DNA from: an uncultured Bacteroidota bacterium
GTDB taxonomy: Bacteria; Bacteroidota; Bacteroidia; Chitinophagales; Chitinophagaceae
Length of the DNA stretch: 39,925 nucleotides
Direction of reading: 5' to 3'
NCBI GenBank assembly: GCA_903839875.1
Contig: CAIMDZ010000085.1
Coordinates: 1-39,925, forward strand
The notes beneath the pieces are model-generated. The model saw nothing but the letters and a program-made list of their open reading frames with translations, did not search any database and had not been told where the DNA came from. Position numbers and translations under genes: made by a program. Positions 16,458 to 25,369 of this stretch are shown here, one piece after another (position 1 is the stretch's first letter; each line of letters begins with the position of its first letter).

Positions 16458-18614
16458 ATGAAGGCACTGAAAGCCACATTGCTCGTTTTTGTTTGTTTGT
16501 TTTTTGCGAATGGTCTGTTTGCGCAGAAAACAGAAGATCCGACTACGTGGACGACTGAGGTAAAAAAGATCAAAGACAAGGACTACAAGGTTATCTTTCA
16601 TATGAAGTTGAAAGAAGGCTGGCATATCTGGTCTTTGAAACCTGCCGGTGACGGAATGCAGCTGCCTCCTGAATTTACGTTTGATAAAAATCCGGACGTC
16701 AAACTAAAAGGGGGAGTGGTAGAAAGTGGTAAGAAAATTACCGGCAAGATGGATGGCGTGGAAGGTGATGGTATAGTGAATTATTTTAAAGGTAAAGTTG
16801 ATTATACGCAGCAGGTAGCTATTAGCGCCAACACAATGTTAAGTGGTTCGTACACTTACCAGGTTTGTGATGACAACATGTGCCTGCCTCCAAAATCGGT
16901 TACTTTTACAGTTGAAATAAAGGATGCAGGTACAGGGACCGGTGCCATCACAAGGACAGACTCTGCTAAAATTACAGAAACTCCTCCGGCAAAAATTGAT
17001 TCTTCTGCCGGAACTGGTTCGTCGCAGAATGCAGGTGCGCAAAATGATACTGCAAAATCTAAAACTGCAGCGACAACCCCCGGGTCGCCTGGTAAAACTC
17101 CTGGTAAAGGCAACGGTGCCGATGATATAGAAAAGATCCCGCTGTGGACGCTTTTTCTGCTAAGCCTTGTCGGGGGGCTGGTGTCTGTTTTTACACCTTG
17201 TATTTTCTCCATGATACCTATCACTATCAGCTTTTTTACCAAAAGGAGCAAGTCCAGAGCAGAGGGTATCAAAAATGCGATTTACTATTCTATTTCCATT
17301 ATATTCATCTTCACCATACTCGGGGTACTGATCTCGGCGATTTTCGGGGCCGCGGCATTGAATACGCTGTCTACCGACTGGCGTGCAAACCTTTTCTTCT
17401 TTGTGCTGATTGTCATCTTCGCAATCTCATTCCTCGGAGCATTTGAAATTTCCCTGCCTTCATCATGGACCAATGTCACAGACTCCCGGGCCGGTGTTGG
17501 GAGCTTCATGGGCATATTCTTTATGGCGCTTACTCTGGCCATTGTTTCATTCTCCTGCACAGGTCCTATCGTTGGGCCGCTGTTGGTTTATGCAGGTAAG
17601 GGCGGCATAGCCGGGCCTGCCGTAGGTATGTTTGGATTCTCGCTGGGACTTGCATTGCCGTTTTCTCTTTTCGCTATTTTCCCCGGCATGATTAATAAAC
17701 TGGCGCAGTCCGGTGGCTGGCTCAACCAGGTTAAAGTAGTGCTTGGCTTTATTGAATTGATGCTTGCACTGAAATTCCTTTCCAATGCTGATCTTGCCAT
17801 GCAGTGGCGTTTACTCGACAGGGAAATCTTCATTGCGATATGGATTGTTCTTGCAATATTACTGGGTGTTTATTTGCTTGGCAAGCTCAAGCTGTCTCAT
17901 GATGATGCGCCGGCAAAGAATATTTATGGCCAGGAGTATGTGTCCATTTTTAAATTGTTTCTTGCTATTGTGTCGTTCACATTTGCAGTATACCTGGTGC
18001 CCGGTATGTGGGGTGCACCGCTGAATGGCATGAGTGCATTCCTTCCTCCTATGGGTACCTTTGCGCCCTTTGGCGGAAAGGCTGTTGAAGGAAATAGTGC
18101 GGTAATGCCGGTTAAGTACGTTAAAGAATTTGATATCTACGCTCCACCTGTAGTTAAGGATAACGGCCTCGTTGTTTTCTTTGATTATGATGAAGCCATT
18201 GCAGCGTCAAAGATAATGAAGAAGCCGGTAATGCTTGATTTTACCGGCATTAACTGTGTGAACTGCCGAAAGATGGAAAGCCAGGTCTGGTCGCTGCCTG
18301 CAGTGGCAAAAAAGCTGAAGGAAGATTTCATAATTGTTTCGCTTTATTGCGATGCCAACAAGTTTAAATTGCCGAAAGAAAAACAGTATTATTCAAAGGA
18401 TCTTGGTCAGAACGTTACTACTATAGGCAACAAAAACAGCGATCTGCAGGCTTCTAAATTTGGCTCCAACGGTATGCCGATTTATTATTTTGTTGACGAT
18501 AATGGCAATAAGCTTACTGACAAAGCCTATTCCTATGATCCTGATGAGCAAAAGTTCCTGGCGCATCTGGATTTGGTTAAGTCGAACTACAAGCGGGCGC
18601 ATATAAATGACTAG
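16458..18614 (+). CDS. dsbD: Thiol:disulfide interchange protein DsbD
   Basis: DsbD carries electrons from cytoplasmic thioredoxin across the inner membrane to periplasmic thiol proteins. The ATG at 16458 is preferred over a TTG 9 nt upstream, since it gives MKALKATLLVFVCLFFANGLFAQ. Domains in order: signal peptide; periplasmic N-domain (about 24-150) with the CDDNMC cysteine pair; a low-complexity Gly/Thr/Ala linker (about 155-220); a membrane domain of eight or so helices (about 225-545) with the conserved FTPCIFSMIP and FSCTGPIVGP cysteines; and a C-terminal thioredoxin-like domain with Cys600 and Cys603 in INCVNCRK. All expected redox cysteines are present. The genes on either side are single-domain copies of its two ends. 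Confidence 0.95.
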   Translation: MKALKATLLVFVCLFFANGLFAQKTEDPTTWTTEVKKIKDKDYKVIFHMKLKEGWHIWSLKPAGDGMQLPPEFTFDKNPDVKLKGGVVESGKKITGKMDGVEGDGIVNYFKGKVDYTQQVAISANTMLSGSYTYQVCDDNMCLPPKSVTFTVEIKDAGTGTGAITRTDSAKITETPPAKIDSSAGTGSSQNAGAQNDTAKSKTAATTPGSPGKTPGKGNGADDIEKIPLWTLFLLSLVGGLVSVFTPCIFSMIPITISFFTKRSKSRAEGIKNAIYYSISIIFIFTILGVLISAIFGAAALNTLSTDWRANLFFFVLIVIFAISFLGAFEISLPSSWTNVTDSRAGVGSFMGIFFMALTLAIVSFSCTGPIVGPLLVYAGKGGIAGPAVGMFGFSLGLALPFSLFAIFPGMINKLAQSGGWLNQVKVVLGFIELMLALKFLSNADLAMQWRLLDREIFIAIWIVLAILLGVYLLGKLKLSHDDAPAKNIYGQEYVSIFKLFLAIVSFTFAVYLVPGMWGAPLNGMSAFLPPMGTFAPFGGKAVEGNSAVMPVKYVKEFDIYAPPVVKDNGLVVFFDYDEAIAASKIMKKPVMLDFTGINCVNCRKMESQVWSLPAVAKKLKEDFIIVSLYCDANKFKLPKEKQYYSKDLGQNVTTIGNKNSDLQASKFGSNGMPIYYFVDDNGNKLTDKAYSYDPDEQKFLAHLDLVKSNYKRAHIND

Positions 18615-18620
18615 CTGCTT

Positions 18621-19196
18621 ATGAAAAAGTATCGTTGCGTGCTTCTTATCGCGGTATTTTGTGTAACGGACGTCGTTGTATTTGGTCAGGGTGGAAAGGG
18701 TAATAGTTCCGGTGAGCCGGTGCCGTCCAAGTTCGTTCGTGACCTGCAGAAATATGAGCCCGCGGTAGTGCGGGAAAAAGGCATGGTAGTGTTCTTCGAC
18801 TATGATGAAGCGCTTGCTGCTTCAAAGAAACTGCACAAGCCGGTAATGCTCAAATTTACAGGTTTCTATTGCGTGAATTGCCGTAAAATGGAGTCCATGG
18901 TATGGTCAGATCCCGGGGTTGCAAGAATACTGAAAAATGACTTTATCATAGCATCATTGTACTGCGATGCCGACAAGGTAAAACTGCCGAAAGATGAGCA
19001 GTATTTGTCAAAAGACCTGAAGAGTAATGTAACTATTCTTGGTGATATGAATGGAGCGAATCCCTTGCCGCAATATTTTTTTGTAGATGACAAGGGAAAA
19101 AAACTAGAAGAGAAAGGCTACTCATACGATCCCGACCCGGAAAAATTCGTAGCTTACTTAGAGAATGTGAAAGCGAAGTATAAGAAGATGCTTTGA
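18621..19196 (+). CDS. Secreted thioredoxin-domain protein, copy of the DsbD C-terminal domain
   Basis: The 191-residue product has a signal peptide (MKKYRCVLLIAVFCVTDVVVFGQ) and then one thioredoxin-like domain. It matches the end of the preceding DsbD closely: VVFFDYDEALAASKKLHKPVML against VFFDYDEAIAASKIMKKPVML, FYCVNCRKMES against INCVNCRKMES, and SLYCDADKVKLPK against SLYCDANKFKLPK. The redox pair CVNC is intact. It starts 6 nt after the dsbD stop, so the two are one operon. The likely role is a periplasmic thiol-disulfide carrier working with this DsbD. The unlinked domain could widen the set of client proteins. Confidence 0.88.
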   Translation: MKKYRCVLLIAVFCVTDVVVFGQGGKGNSSGEPVPSKFVRDLQKYEPAVVREKGMVVFFDYDEALAASKKLHKPVMLKFTGFYCVNCRKMESMVWSDPGVARILKNDFIIASLYCDADKVKLPKDEQYLSKDLKSNVTILGDMNGANPLPQYFFVDDKGKKLEEKGYSYDPDPEKFVAYLENVKAKYKKML

Positions 19197-19234
19197 ACGT
19201 TCAACCCCGCTTTTAGGATAAATCCCTGGCGCAA

Positions 19235-20788
19235 ATGAAAAAAGAAATTACTCTTTCCTTGCTTCCTGCAGATGCTGCAGATGAACAAAACCTCACGAAA
19301 TTTATCGCTAAAGAATGCGAAGTCGTACCTGCGAAGATTTCGGGATACCATTTATTGAAGCGCTCAATAGATGCCCGTTCCCAGCAAGCAAAGGTGATCC
19401 TGCAGCTAAGCGTATTTATTGATGAACCTGCAAAAGCGATCCCTGCTTTTGATCCTGAATTGCGAAATGTCTCAAATGCACCACATACAGTTATAGTAGG
19501 CGCGGGCCCGGCAGGACTCTTTGCTGCGCTAAAGTTAATATCTCTCGGCATCAAACCGATCATTATTGAAAGAGGCAAGGATGTTCGTAACCGGCGTCGT
19601 GACCTGGCTGCAATCAATAAAGAAGGCGTTGTCAACCCCGAATCCAATTATTGTTTCGGAGAGGGTGGGGCAGGCACCTACAGCGATGGTAAGTTGTATA
19701 CCCGTTCTACCAAAAGGGGTAATGTGCAACGCATACTTCAACTGTTCCATTATTTCGGCGCTTCACCTGAAATATTGTACGATGCACATCCGCATATTGG
19801 CACCAACAAGCTACCCCAGATCATCTCCGCCATGCGTGAGCAGATTATAGCCTGCGGAGGCGAGGTGCATTTTGATACCAAACTCACCGGCATATTGCTC
19901 GAAGGTGACACCATAAAAGGGATTAAGACTGCCGGCGGAACGACAATACTAACCAACTCCGTGATCCTTGCCACCGGCCATTCTGCCCGCGATATCTTTA
20001 CTTTGCTCCATTCAAAAGGAATTGCGATTGAATGCAAGCCATTTGCGATTGGCGTGCGCATCGAGCATCCGCAGTCTATTGTAGACCAGGCACAATATCA
20101 CTGCAATGTCCGGGATCCTTTTTTGCCACCTGCCAGTTATTCGCTTGTGACACAGGTATATGGCAGAGGGGTATTTTCCTTTTGTATGTGTCCGGGGGGT
20201 ATCATTGCTCCTGCTGCAACAGCTCCGGGCGAAATTGTGGTAAATGGCTGGTCGCCATCCAAACGCAATAATGCTTTTGCAAATTCGGGAACTGTGGTTG
20301 CGGTTGATGAAAAGGATTTTGCTAAATATCAATTTACCGGGCCACTTGCTGCAATGCATTATCAGCAAATGGTGGAGCAGCGTTCATTTGTAATAGGCGG
20401 AGGTAAATTGGTTGCGCCCGCACAGCGCATGGCCGATTTTGTGGATGGCAGGGTTTCACCCGCATTACCGGCATGCTCCTACCTGCCCGGCATCCACAGT
20501 GCAAAGATTAGTGAAGTATTACCTCCGGATATTAATGCTGCCCTTAAAAAAGCAGTGGTTGATTTTGGTAAAAAAATGAAGGGCTATTTTACCAACGAAG
20601 CTGTTTTGGTAGCCACCGAATCAAGAACCAGTTCACCTGTGCGCATACCACGGGATAAAGATTCACTGCAGCATACTCAAATAAAAGGGCTTTATCCATG
20701 TGCTGAAGGTGCAGGTTATGCCGGTGGTATTGTTTCTGCTGCTATTGATGGCGAGCGATGTGCAGCGGCTGTTTCAATGTACGTATAA
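19235..20788 (+). CDS. FAD-dependent NAD(P)-utilising dehydrogenase, COG2509 type
   Basis: The 517-residue cytoplasmic flavoprotein has no signal peptide. An N-terminal domain of about 80 residues precedes the FAD-binding Rossmann motif VIVGAGPAGLFAAL (about 87-100) with IIERG at the end of the second strand. Conserved segments follow: NYCFGEGGAGTYSDGKLYTR, the second dinucleotide-binding end VILATGHSARD, and the C-terminal FAD contact GLYPCAEGAGYAGGI. This pattern is that of the uncharacterised FAD-dependent dehydrogenases of COG2509, whose substrate is not known. It stands 38 nt after the thioredoxin gene and may be co-transcribed, but a functional link to DsbD is only a guess. Confidence 0.88.
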   Translation: MKKEITLSLLPADAADEQNLTKFIAKECEVVPAKISGYHLLKRSIDARSQQAKVILQLSVFIDEPAKAIPAFDPELRNVSNAPHTVIVGAGPAGLFAALKLISLGIKPIIIERGKDVRNRRRDLAAINKEGVVNPESNYCFGEGGAGTYSDGKLYTRSTKRGNVQRILQLFHYFGASPEILYDAHPHIGTNKLPQIISAMREQIIACGGEVHFDTKLTGILLEGDTIKGIKTAGGTTILTNSVILATGHSARDIFTLLHSKGIAIECKPFAIGVRIEHPQSIVDQAQYHCNVRDPFLPPASYSLVTQVYGRGVFSFCMCPGGIIAPAATAPGEIVVNGWSPSKRNNAFANSGTVVAVDEKDFAKYQFTGPLAAMHYQQMVEQRSFVIGGGKLVAPAQRMADFVDGRVSPALPACSYLPGIHSAKISEVLPPDINAALKKAVVDFGKKMKGYFTNEAVLVATESRTSSPVRIPRDKDSLQHTQIKGLYPCAEGAGYAGGIVSAAIDGERCAAAVSMYV

Positions 20789-20791
20789 AGG

Positions 20792-21408
20792 CTATTTCCC
20801 CGGCACCCGGTCATTAATAATCTCCTCTTTAGTACTGTTTATATAAAAGGCTAAATAGCTTTTTGCATAGTACTCTTTCTCTTCATTGTAAATTTTATTC
20901 AATAGCTGCTTGCCCTCTTTTCCCTGTCAGCAAGGATAAGGATAATCCCTTTGTTTATGAGCCATCCCTTTGCATTCGGGCTCTTCGGGGTTTTTTCAAG
21001 GAGCGCATTATATTTGCCCAGCAGGTTATTGAATATAGCCAGCGATTCTTTGGTTTTGCCGGTTATATACAACAGGATACCTTTATGGAACGGTACTCCC
21101 AGATCCTGCGGAAAAATCTGTTCCATTTTTTTAAGGGTTGCAAGTGCATCGTCATAATGGTCGAGCTGGCTTTGCAGCGTCATTTTGTTTATCCATCCTT
21201 CATAATAATTGTTATCCGCTTTCAGGCCTTCATCCAGCAGGTTGAACACCTCCTTTACTTTTACAGGGTCACCTGCAGCGCGTTGGTATTTGCTGATTGC
21301 GCTATCCTCCAGTGCCTTGGCTTTTGGCTTTGGTAGATGTTTGGAGGTCTGGGCGAGGCAATAAATACTGGCTGTAAAGCAAAGTAACAATAATCCGGAG
21401 TACTTCAT
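20792..21408 (-). pseudogene. Secreted TPR-like protein gene with a one-base frameshift
   Basis: Reading from 21408: a signal peptide (MKYSGLLLLCFTASIYCLAQ) and helical repeats of TPR type (LDEGLKADNNYYEGWINK, DDALATLKKMEQIFPQ, GILLYITGKTKESLAIF). The frame as given stops at 20899 after LADREKRASSY. One extra A in the A-run on the coding strand (T-run 20918-20921) restores a protein-like frame (EGKQLLNKIYNEEKEYYAKS) to a stop at 20792, giving 205 residues. The first 169 residues are certain; the rest depends on the correction. The gene lies 33 nt downstream of the histidine-kinase gene, also frameshifted, and is probably in its operon. Real mutation and assembly error cannot be told apart here. 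Confidence 0.7.
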
Positions 21409-21441
21409 AAAATCTGCTTTGACCGAAAGGTAAGAAAATAT

Positions 21442-22488
21442 TTATTCCCTCTTTATTGGATTAAGCGATTCGGCGCTTGGTTTTGTCATGGGCAGGGAGA
21501 TATAAAATACAGATCCTATTCCTTCTTCACTTTCAAACCATATTTTTCCGTTCTGGTAATCCATAAATTCTCTGCACAGGATGAGTCCCAGGCCAATGCC
21601 TTTTTCGTTGTTTGTACCGTAAGTGGAGTTGGTTTTATGTCTGAAGATATCATCGCGCCGTTCTAATGGAATTCCTATTCCATTGTCCCTGACAGAAATT
21701 TCTGCATTAGGGCTGTTTATGGTTACTTTAATTTTTATTTCACCACCTGGTTTTGTAAATTTAATGGCATTGTTTATCAGGTTCCTTAATACTATCCGGA
21801 GCATATCCTTGTCGCCAACCACTTCAATCTCCGGTTTTATGGAGTACGTAATTTTAATGCCTTTCATTGCGGCGTTAGATAATTTGTTCCCACAAACTTC
21901 ATCCATAATGTCTTTAACACAAATGGAAACGAGGTGTACAGAAATGCCCTGCATTTGCGCCTTTGACCAGTACAAAAGATTGAGCAACAATTCAGAAGTA
22001 TACTTTGTCTGGTTCAGTAATTCCTGGTGCATTGTGGCTAATTCATCTTCACTCAGTAAATGTTCGGAAACCAATTCGAGATAGCCTCTGATCGAATCAA
22101 GCGGTGCTCTTAGGTCGTGTGAGATGATGGAAAAAAGCTTCGTCTTTTCTGCATTCACTTTTTCCAGCAGGTGGTTTTGTTCAATAATTTGCCTGTTCTG
22201 GTTTGAAATGGCAAGTTCTCTTTCTTCTGTTTTAACGCGTTCCTTGTCCAGGTTTTTCCGCATATAATTTGTGATGAAAAAAATGAATGCTATTGCTGTT
22301 CCGCTGGTAGCGCCTATATCAATGTACCTGTCACTTTTACTTTTGTAAGTATCAGGCACCCAGTCAGGGTGAATGTACTCACAGGCCAGCAGAGAAAGCA
22401 AAACAAGGATGTGGAGGGATATCCATAATGGGTATTGTTTTGGGTTCCCTATGGCAATCAGCAAATAAAATGTTAGAAAAACAAACAT
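21442..22488 (-). CDS. Sensor histidine kinase, C-terminal part (frameshifted gene)
   Basis: This frame holds the last membrane helices of a sensor and a full kinase core: a coiled coil (about 85-115), the phosphoacceptor His in ISHDLRAPLDS, the N box LRNLINNAIKFTKPGG, the G1 box VRDNGIGIP and the G2 box KGIGLGLIL. It would autophosphorylate with ATP and pass phosphate to a response regulator; none is encoded nearby. The ATG at 22488 is an accident of the frameshift: the true N-terminus is in the overlapping frame 22473-22820. Restoring one base in the homopolymer at 22477-22481 joins them into a kinase of 459 residues (INGPTL-x-LFF-LTFYLL). Confidence 0.85.
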   Translation of the reverse strand: MFVFLTFYLLIAIGNPKQYPLWISLHILVLLSLLACEYIHPDWVPDTYKSKSDRYIDIGATSGTAIAFIFFITNYMRKNLDKERVKTEERELAISNQNRQIIEQNHLLEKVNAEKTKLFSIISHDLRAPLDSIRGYLELVSEHLLSEDELATMHQELLNQTKYTSELLLNLLYWSKAQMQGISVHLVSICVKDIMDEVCGNKLSNAAMKGIKITYSIKPEIEVVGDKDMLRIVLRNLINNAIKFTKPGGEIKIKVTINSPNAEISVRDNGIGIPLERRDDIFRHKTNSTYGTNNEKGIGLGLILCREFMDYQNGKIWFESEEGIGSVFYISLPMTKPSAESLNPIKRE

Positions 22489-22820
22489 AAGGTTGGGCCG
22501 TTGATGCCGGAATTTATGAAATAATTCAATATTAAAACCGTATAGCTAATTAATGCATATATAATTATTCCGACTTGATATTTCTTTTTGAAACGTGAAA
22601 AATAATACAAAAAACCAAGTACTACCATCATTCCGGAAATTACAACAGACATGGTAAGTTGTGAAATGAACAGATCAAAGGCCAGGTAAGATACCAATAA
22701 CAGGAATGTAATAGCATTAATGAAGTTAAATGCCCTGTTCCCCATGGAATAGGTATCCGGATCGCCTGAAAGCTTATCCATTAGCCGCTGGTAATAAGTG
22801 CCCCCTGGGGTTGTTTTCAT
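22473..22820 (-). CDS. Sensor histidine kinase, N-terminal membrane part (frameshifted gene)
   Basis: The 115 residues start at MKTTPGGTYYQRLMDK and contain three to four hydrophobic segments (FINAITFLLLVSYLAF, MSVVISGMMVVLGFLYY, VGIIIYALISYTVLIL) ending INGPTLCLFF and then a stop. In the next frame the protein goes on as LTFYLLIAIGNP, the pattern expected for the multi-helix sensor of this kinase group. A full promoter lies upstream. Taken alone this piece would be an inert membrane fragment. Confidence 0.8.
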   Translation of the reverse strand: MKTTPGGTYYQRLMDKLSGDPDTYSMGNRAFNFINAITFLLLVSYLAFDLFISQLTMSVVISGMMVVLGFLYYFSRFKKKYQVGIIIYALISYTVLILNYFINSGINGPTLCLFF

Positions 22821-22863
22821 TAAATAACTATTGTGATCAGGTTAGTGAATTTATTAGGGTTTG

Positions 22864-22895
22864 CAAAAGTAATATAATTTATAATTATTTGCAAA
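22864..22895 (-). promoter_or_regulatory. Promoter of the histidine-kinase operon
   Basis: On the minus strand: TTTG (22892-22895), a 20-nt spacer and TACTTTTG (22864-22871), an exact fit to the phylum consensus. The start codon follows 43 nt downstream. Confidence 0.75.
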
Positions 22896-22997
22896 TGAGT
22901 AACATAAAAGAGGTTACAATATGCGGATAGGTAAATAACGGTTCATTAGTAATATTATCAGCTGTAATTCGTTATATTTGGGTAATCTGTAAATTTT

Positions 22998-23843
22998 GTG
23001 ATTTTGAAGAATAAAAATTACCTGTTATTATTCCTCATTTTTCTTTCCGGATGTACCCATCCGGGATTTGAAAAGGCTTCAGACCCTGCTCCTTTTTTGA
23101 AGTACAGTAATGTATTATTCGGGCAAGATACTTTGCAGCAGATCATGGATGTGTTCTTACCTGTGAATCGGAATATAGTTAATACTCCGGTAGTTATCCT
23201 TATTCATGGCGGATCCTGGATACAGGGTGACAAAATTGATTTTAACGGATCGGGGATAGATACTTTTTTCACTGCCAATGGCTGTGCATTGATCAATATG
23301 AATTACCGCCTTGACCAAAAGTATAAATACCCTGCTCCTGTTGATGATATAGGCTTTGTGATGGACTATATAAAACAGAAAGCCGCTGAGTGGCAAATAA
23401 ACCCCGACCGTGTGTGCCTGCTGGGTAAGAGTTCGGGCAGCCAGTTGGCGCTCATGTATGCCTACAGCCGAAACCAGGATGGGCGGGTAAAAGCCGTAAT
23501 AGATGGCTATGGGCCAACCAATTTTACGGATAGTTCAATTTCGAATGGGCCTTTGGGGCAAAATGTTGCTGTTTTATTGGGACCTTATCTCATCAATCAG
23601 CAATCGTGGCACGACGCCAGCCCTATCTACTACATGGCCGGGGCCGTACCTACCATCATTTTCCAGGGCACTGCAGACCAACTGGTTTACCCGGTACAAT
23701 CCCATATGCTACAGGATTCCCTTCTTGCCAGGGGTAAGCCATGTATGTTCATCAACTGGGAAGGTTCAGGTCATGGCTGGAATACACCGGGGTGGCTGCA
23801 GTGGAAGTATGGGGTGCTGGACTGGTTAAGACATTATCTGTAA
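22998..23843 (+). CDS. Alpha/beta-hydrolase lipoprotein (esterase-like)
   Basis: The 281-residue protein begins with a lipoprotein signal (LLLFLIFLSGC, Cys19), so it is probably tethered to a membrane in the envelope. The hydrolase fold is clear: oxyanion-hole motif HGGSW (about 70-74), nucleophile elbow GKSSG with Ser145, acid Asp227 in GTADQ and His259 in GSGHGW. This is the arrangement of carboxylesterase/BD-FAE-type enzymes that cleave esters such as acetyl or feruloyl groups on sugars, but the substrate cannot be read from sequence. The start is either GTG 22998 or TTG 23004; both leave the lipobox intact. A TATATTTG box lies at 22973-22980. Confidence 0.88.
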   Translation: MILKNKNYLLLFLIFLSGCTHPGFEKASDPAPFLKYSNVLFGQDTLQQIMDVFLPVNRNIVNTPVVILIHGGSWIQGDKIDFNGSGIDTFFTANGCALINMNYRLDQKYKYPAPVDDIGFVMDYIKQKAAEWQINPDRVCLLGKSSGSQLALMYAYSRNQDGRVKAVIDGYGPTNFTDSSISNGPLGQNVAVLLGPYLINQQSWHDASPIYYMAGAVPTIIFQGTADQLVYPVQSHMLQDSLLARGKPCMFINWEGSGHGWNTPGWLQWKYGVLDWLRHYL

Positions 23844-23926
23844 CTGCAGGTAATACCTTACAATATATTGATAATCAGCAATAATTAAGTACTATTCAAA
23901 AATTGCGTGAGAAATCCTCACATCAC

Positions 23927-24880
23927 CTAAAACAACTTCTTCAGCACATTGTAGACTATGTTTGGCTTGCCCAACGTATAGAAATGCAAAACGGGCACCT
24001 TGTTTTTAAGTAGGTCGCGGCACTGTTCCAGCAGCCATTCAGTGCCTATCAGTTCGCAGTCAGCTTCATTTTTTGCTTTCAGCATTTCATTGCACAGATC
24101 TGACGGAACCTCCACATTAAACACCCTGGGAATCATAGTCAGTTGCTTCTTATTGCTGATAGGCTTAAGTCCGGGCATAATGGGTACATTGATACCATGT
24201 TCCCGGCACCTTTTTACGTAGTTGTAATAATGCGCATTGTTGTAGAACAGTTGTGTGGTCACATAATCTGCTCCGAAGTCCAGTTTACGTTTCAGGTAAT
24301 AAATATCGGAATCCATATTAGGGGCTTCGCAGTGTTTTTCGGGATAACCGGCTACACCTATACAAAAGTCGGTTTTGGCGCCGTCTATTATATCTTCTTC
24401 CATATAGTGGCCCTGGTTTAGCGCTACAATCTGCTTCACCAGGTCTTCGGCATAACGGTGGCCGTGAACATTGGGCGTAAAGAATTTTTCGTTGGCAGCC
24501 GCGTCGCCGCGGAGGGCCAGTACGTTCTTAATACCCAGAAAATCGAGGTCTATCAATGCATTTTCGGTCTCTGCTTTACTGAATCCACCGCAAATGAGGT
24601 GGGGGATAGCCTCCACTTTATATTTGTTCATGATAGCCGCACATATGCCTACGGTACCCGGCCTTTTGCGGATCTCCACCCATTCCAGCGAACCGTCTTT
24701 ACGGGTTTTTAATAACTGCTCGGCGCGGTGATAGGTAACATTAATAAATGCCGGGCCGAATTCCATGAGCATATCGAGATGGGCGTAGATGGATTCTATG
24801 CTTTTGCCCTTGGTAGGCGGCAATATTTCAAAAGAAACAATGGTTTCTTTCGCTTCAGCTATATGTTGTGTGACTTTCAT
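23927..24880 (-). CDS. metF: Methylenetetrahydrofolate reductase
   Basis: MetF reduces 5,10-methylene-THF to 5-methyl-THF with FAD, supplying the methyl group for methionine. The 317-residue length fits bacterial MetF. Visible hallmarks are SFEILPPTKG near the N-terminus, INVTYHRAEQ, GICAAIMNKY, NVLALRGDA (FAD/substrate region), CIGVAGYPEKHCEAPN, DFGADYVTTQLFY and PIMPGLKPISNKKQL. The conserved Glu near the N-terminus (SFEILPP) is the usual proton donor. It is transcribed alone; on the minus strand TACTTTTG (24895-24902) is a good -7 box 14 nt before the start. Confidence 0.97.
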   Translation of the reverse strand: MKVTQHIAEAKETIVSFEILPPTKGKSIESIYAHLDMLMEFGPAFINVTYHRAEQLLKTRKDGSLEWVEIRKRPGTVGICAAIMNKYKVEAIPHLICGGFSKAETENALIDLDFLGIKNVLALRGDAAANEKFFTPNVHGHRYAEDLVKQIVALNQGHYMEEDIIDGAKTDFCIGVAGYPEKHCEAPNMDSDIYYLKRKLDFGADYVTTQLFYNNAHYYNYVKRCREHGINVPIMPGLKPISNKKQLTMIPRVFNVEVPSDLCNEMLKAKNEADCELIGTEWLLEQCRDLLKNKVPVLHFYTLGKPNIVYNVLKKLF

Positions 24881-24949
24881 AAATTAAAGATGGACAAAAG
24901 TAGGATTAATTGGGAATAGTAGAAAGTATGGATTATAAAGGTGCTGCAT

Positions 24950-25210
24950 GGTCGCGTTCGGGTTCTGCATTTGGCCCGATCAAAGCCGTCATTTCTAACG
25001 AAGTGCAGTGAAACGAAACGATGTGAGAAATCTCCTGAGCATACCCACGAAGCGCCATAGCATTCCTGCCTCCATATTGCAGCAACAAAAAAAGCCCAAC
25101 TTCAGTACCCCGACCTGCCTGCCGGTAGGTAAATGCCACCACGGCGAGACAAGTGTCGGTGGGTCTTCGTTATACATATGGCTCTGCGATGGAAGTCCGC
25201 CCGGGACTTA
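24950..25210. repeat. Repeat-like gene-free spacer
   Basis: The 24881-25369 spacer has no convincing gene. It holds sequence of dispersed-repeat character: a segment around 24985-25060 (aacgaagtgcagtgaaacg, ctcctgagcatacccacga) and a palindromic cctgcctgccggtagg core near 25113-25128. Both resemble repeats I associate with spacers of this group. A 30-codon minus frame at 25216-25308 is noted but not called. Confidence 0.35.
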
Positions 25211-25369
25211 GAAATTCAGAAGCTTACCCTCCATACCAGGCTTAGTTTTTCAGCCACCTGACTAAGTTCAGCTTCCGGTCTGACTATCATCAGTTCCGGC
25301 TCAGGCATATTGAAATAAACTTGCAGAAATAATCGGTATTAAATTCAATTCTTTTATCAAAATCTAAAA

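Noticed and set aside
20863-21336. 157-codon plus-strand frame opposite the TPR-like gene
   Set aside because: The minus strand has a signal peptide and TPR pattern, while this frame is its antisense shadow, rich in Phe, Cys and Ile.
25216-25308. 30-codon minus-strand frame (MPEPELMIVRPE, then VAEKLSLVWR)
   Set aside because: It looks somewhat protein-like, but is very short, lies in repeat-like spacer, lacks a promoter and matches no family I know.
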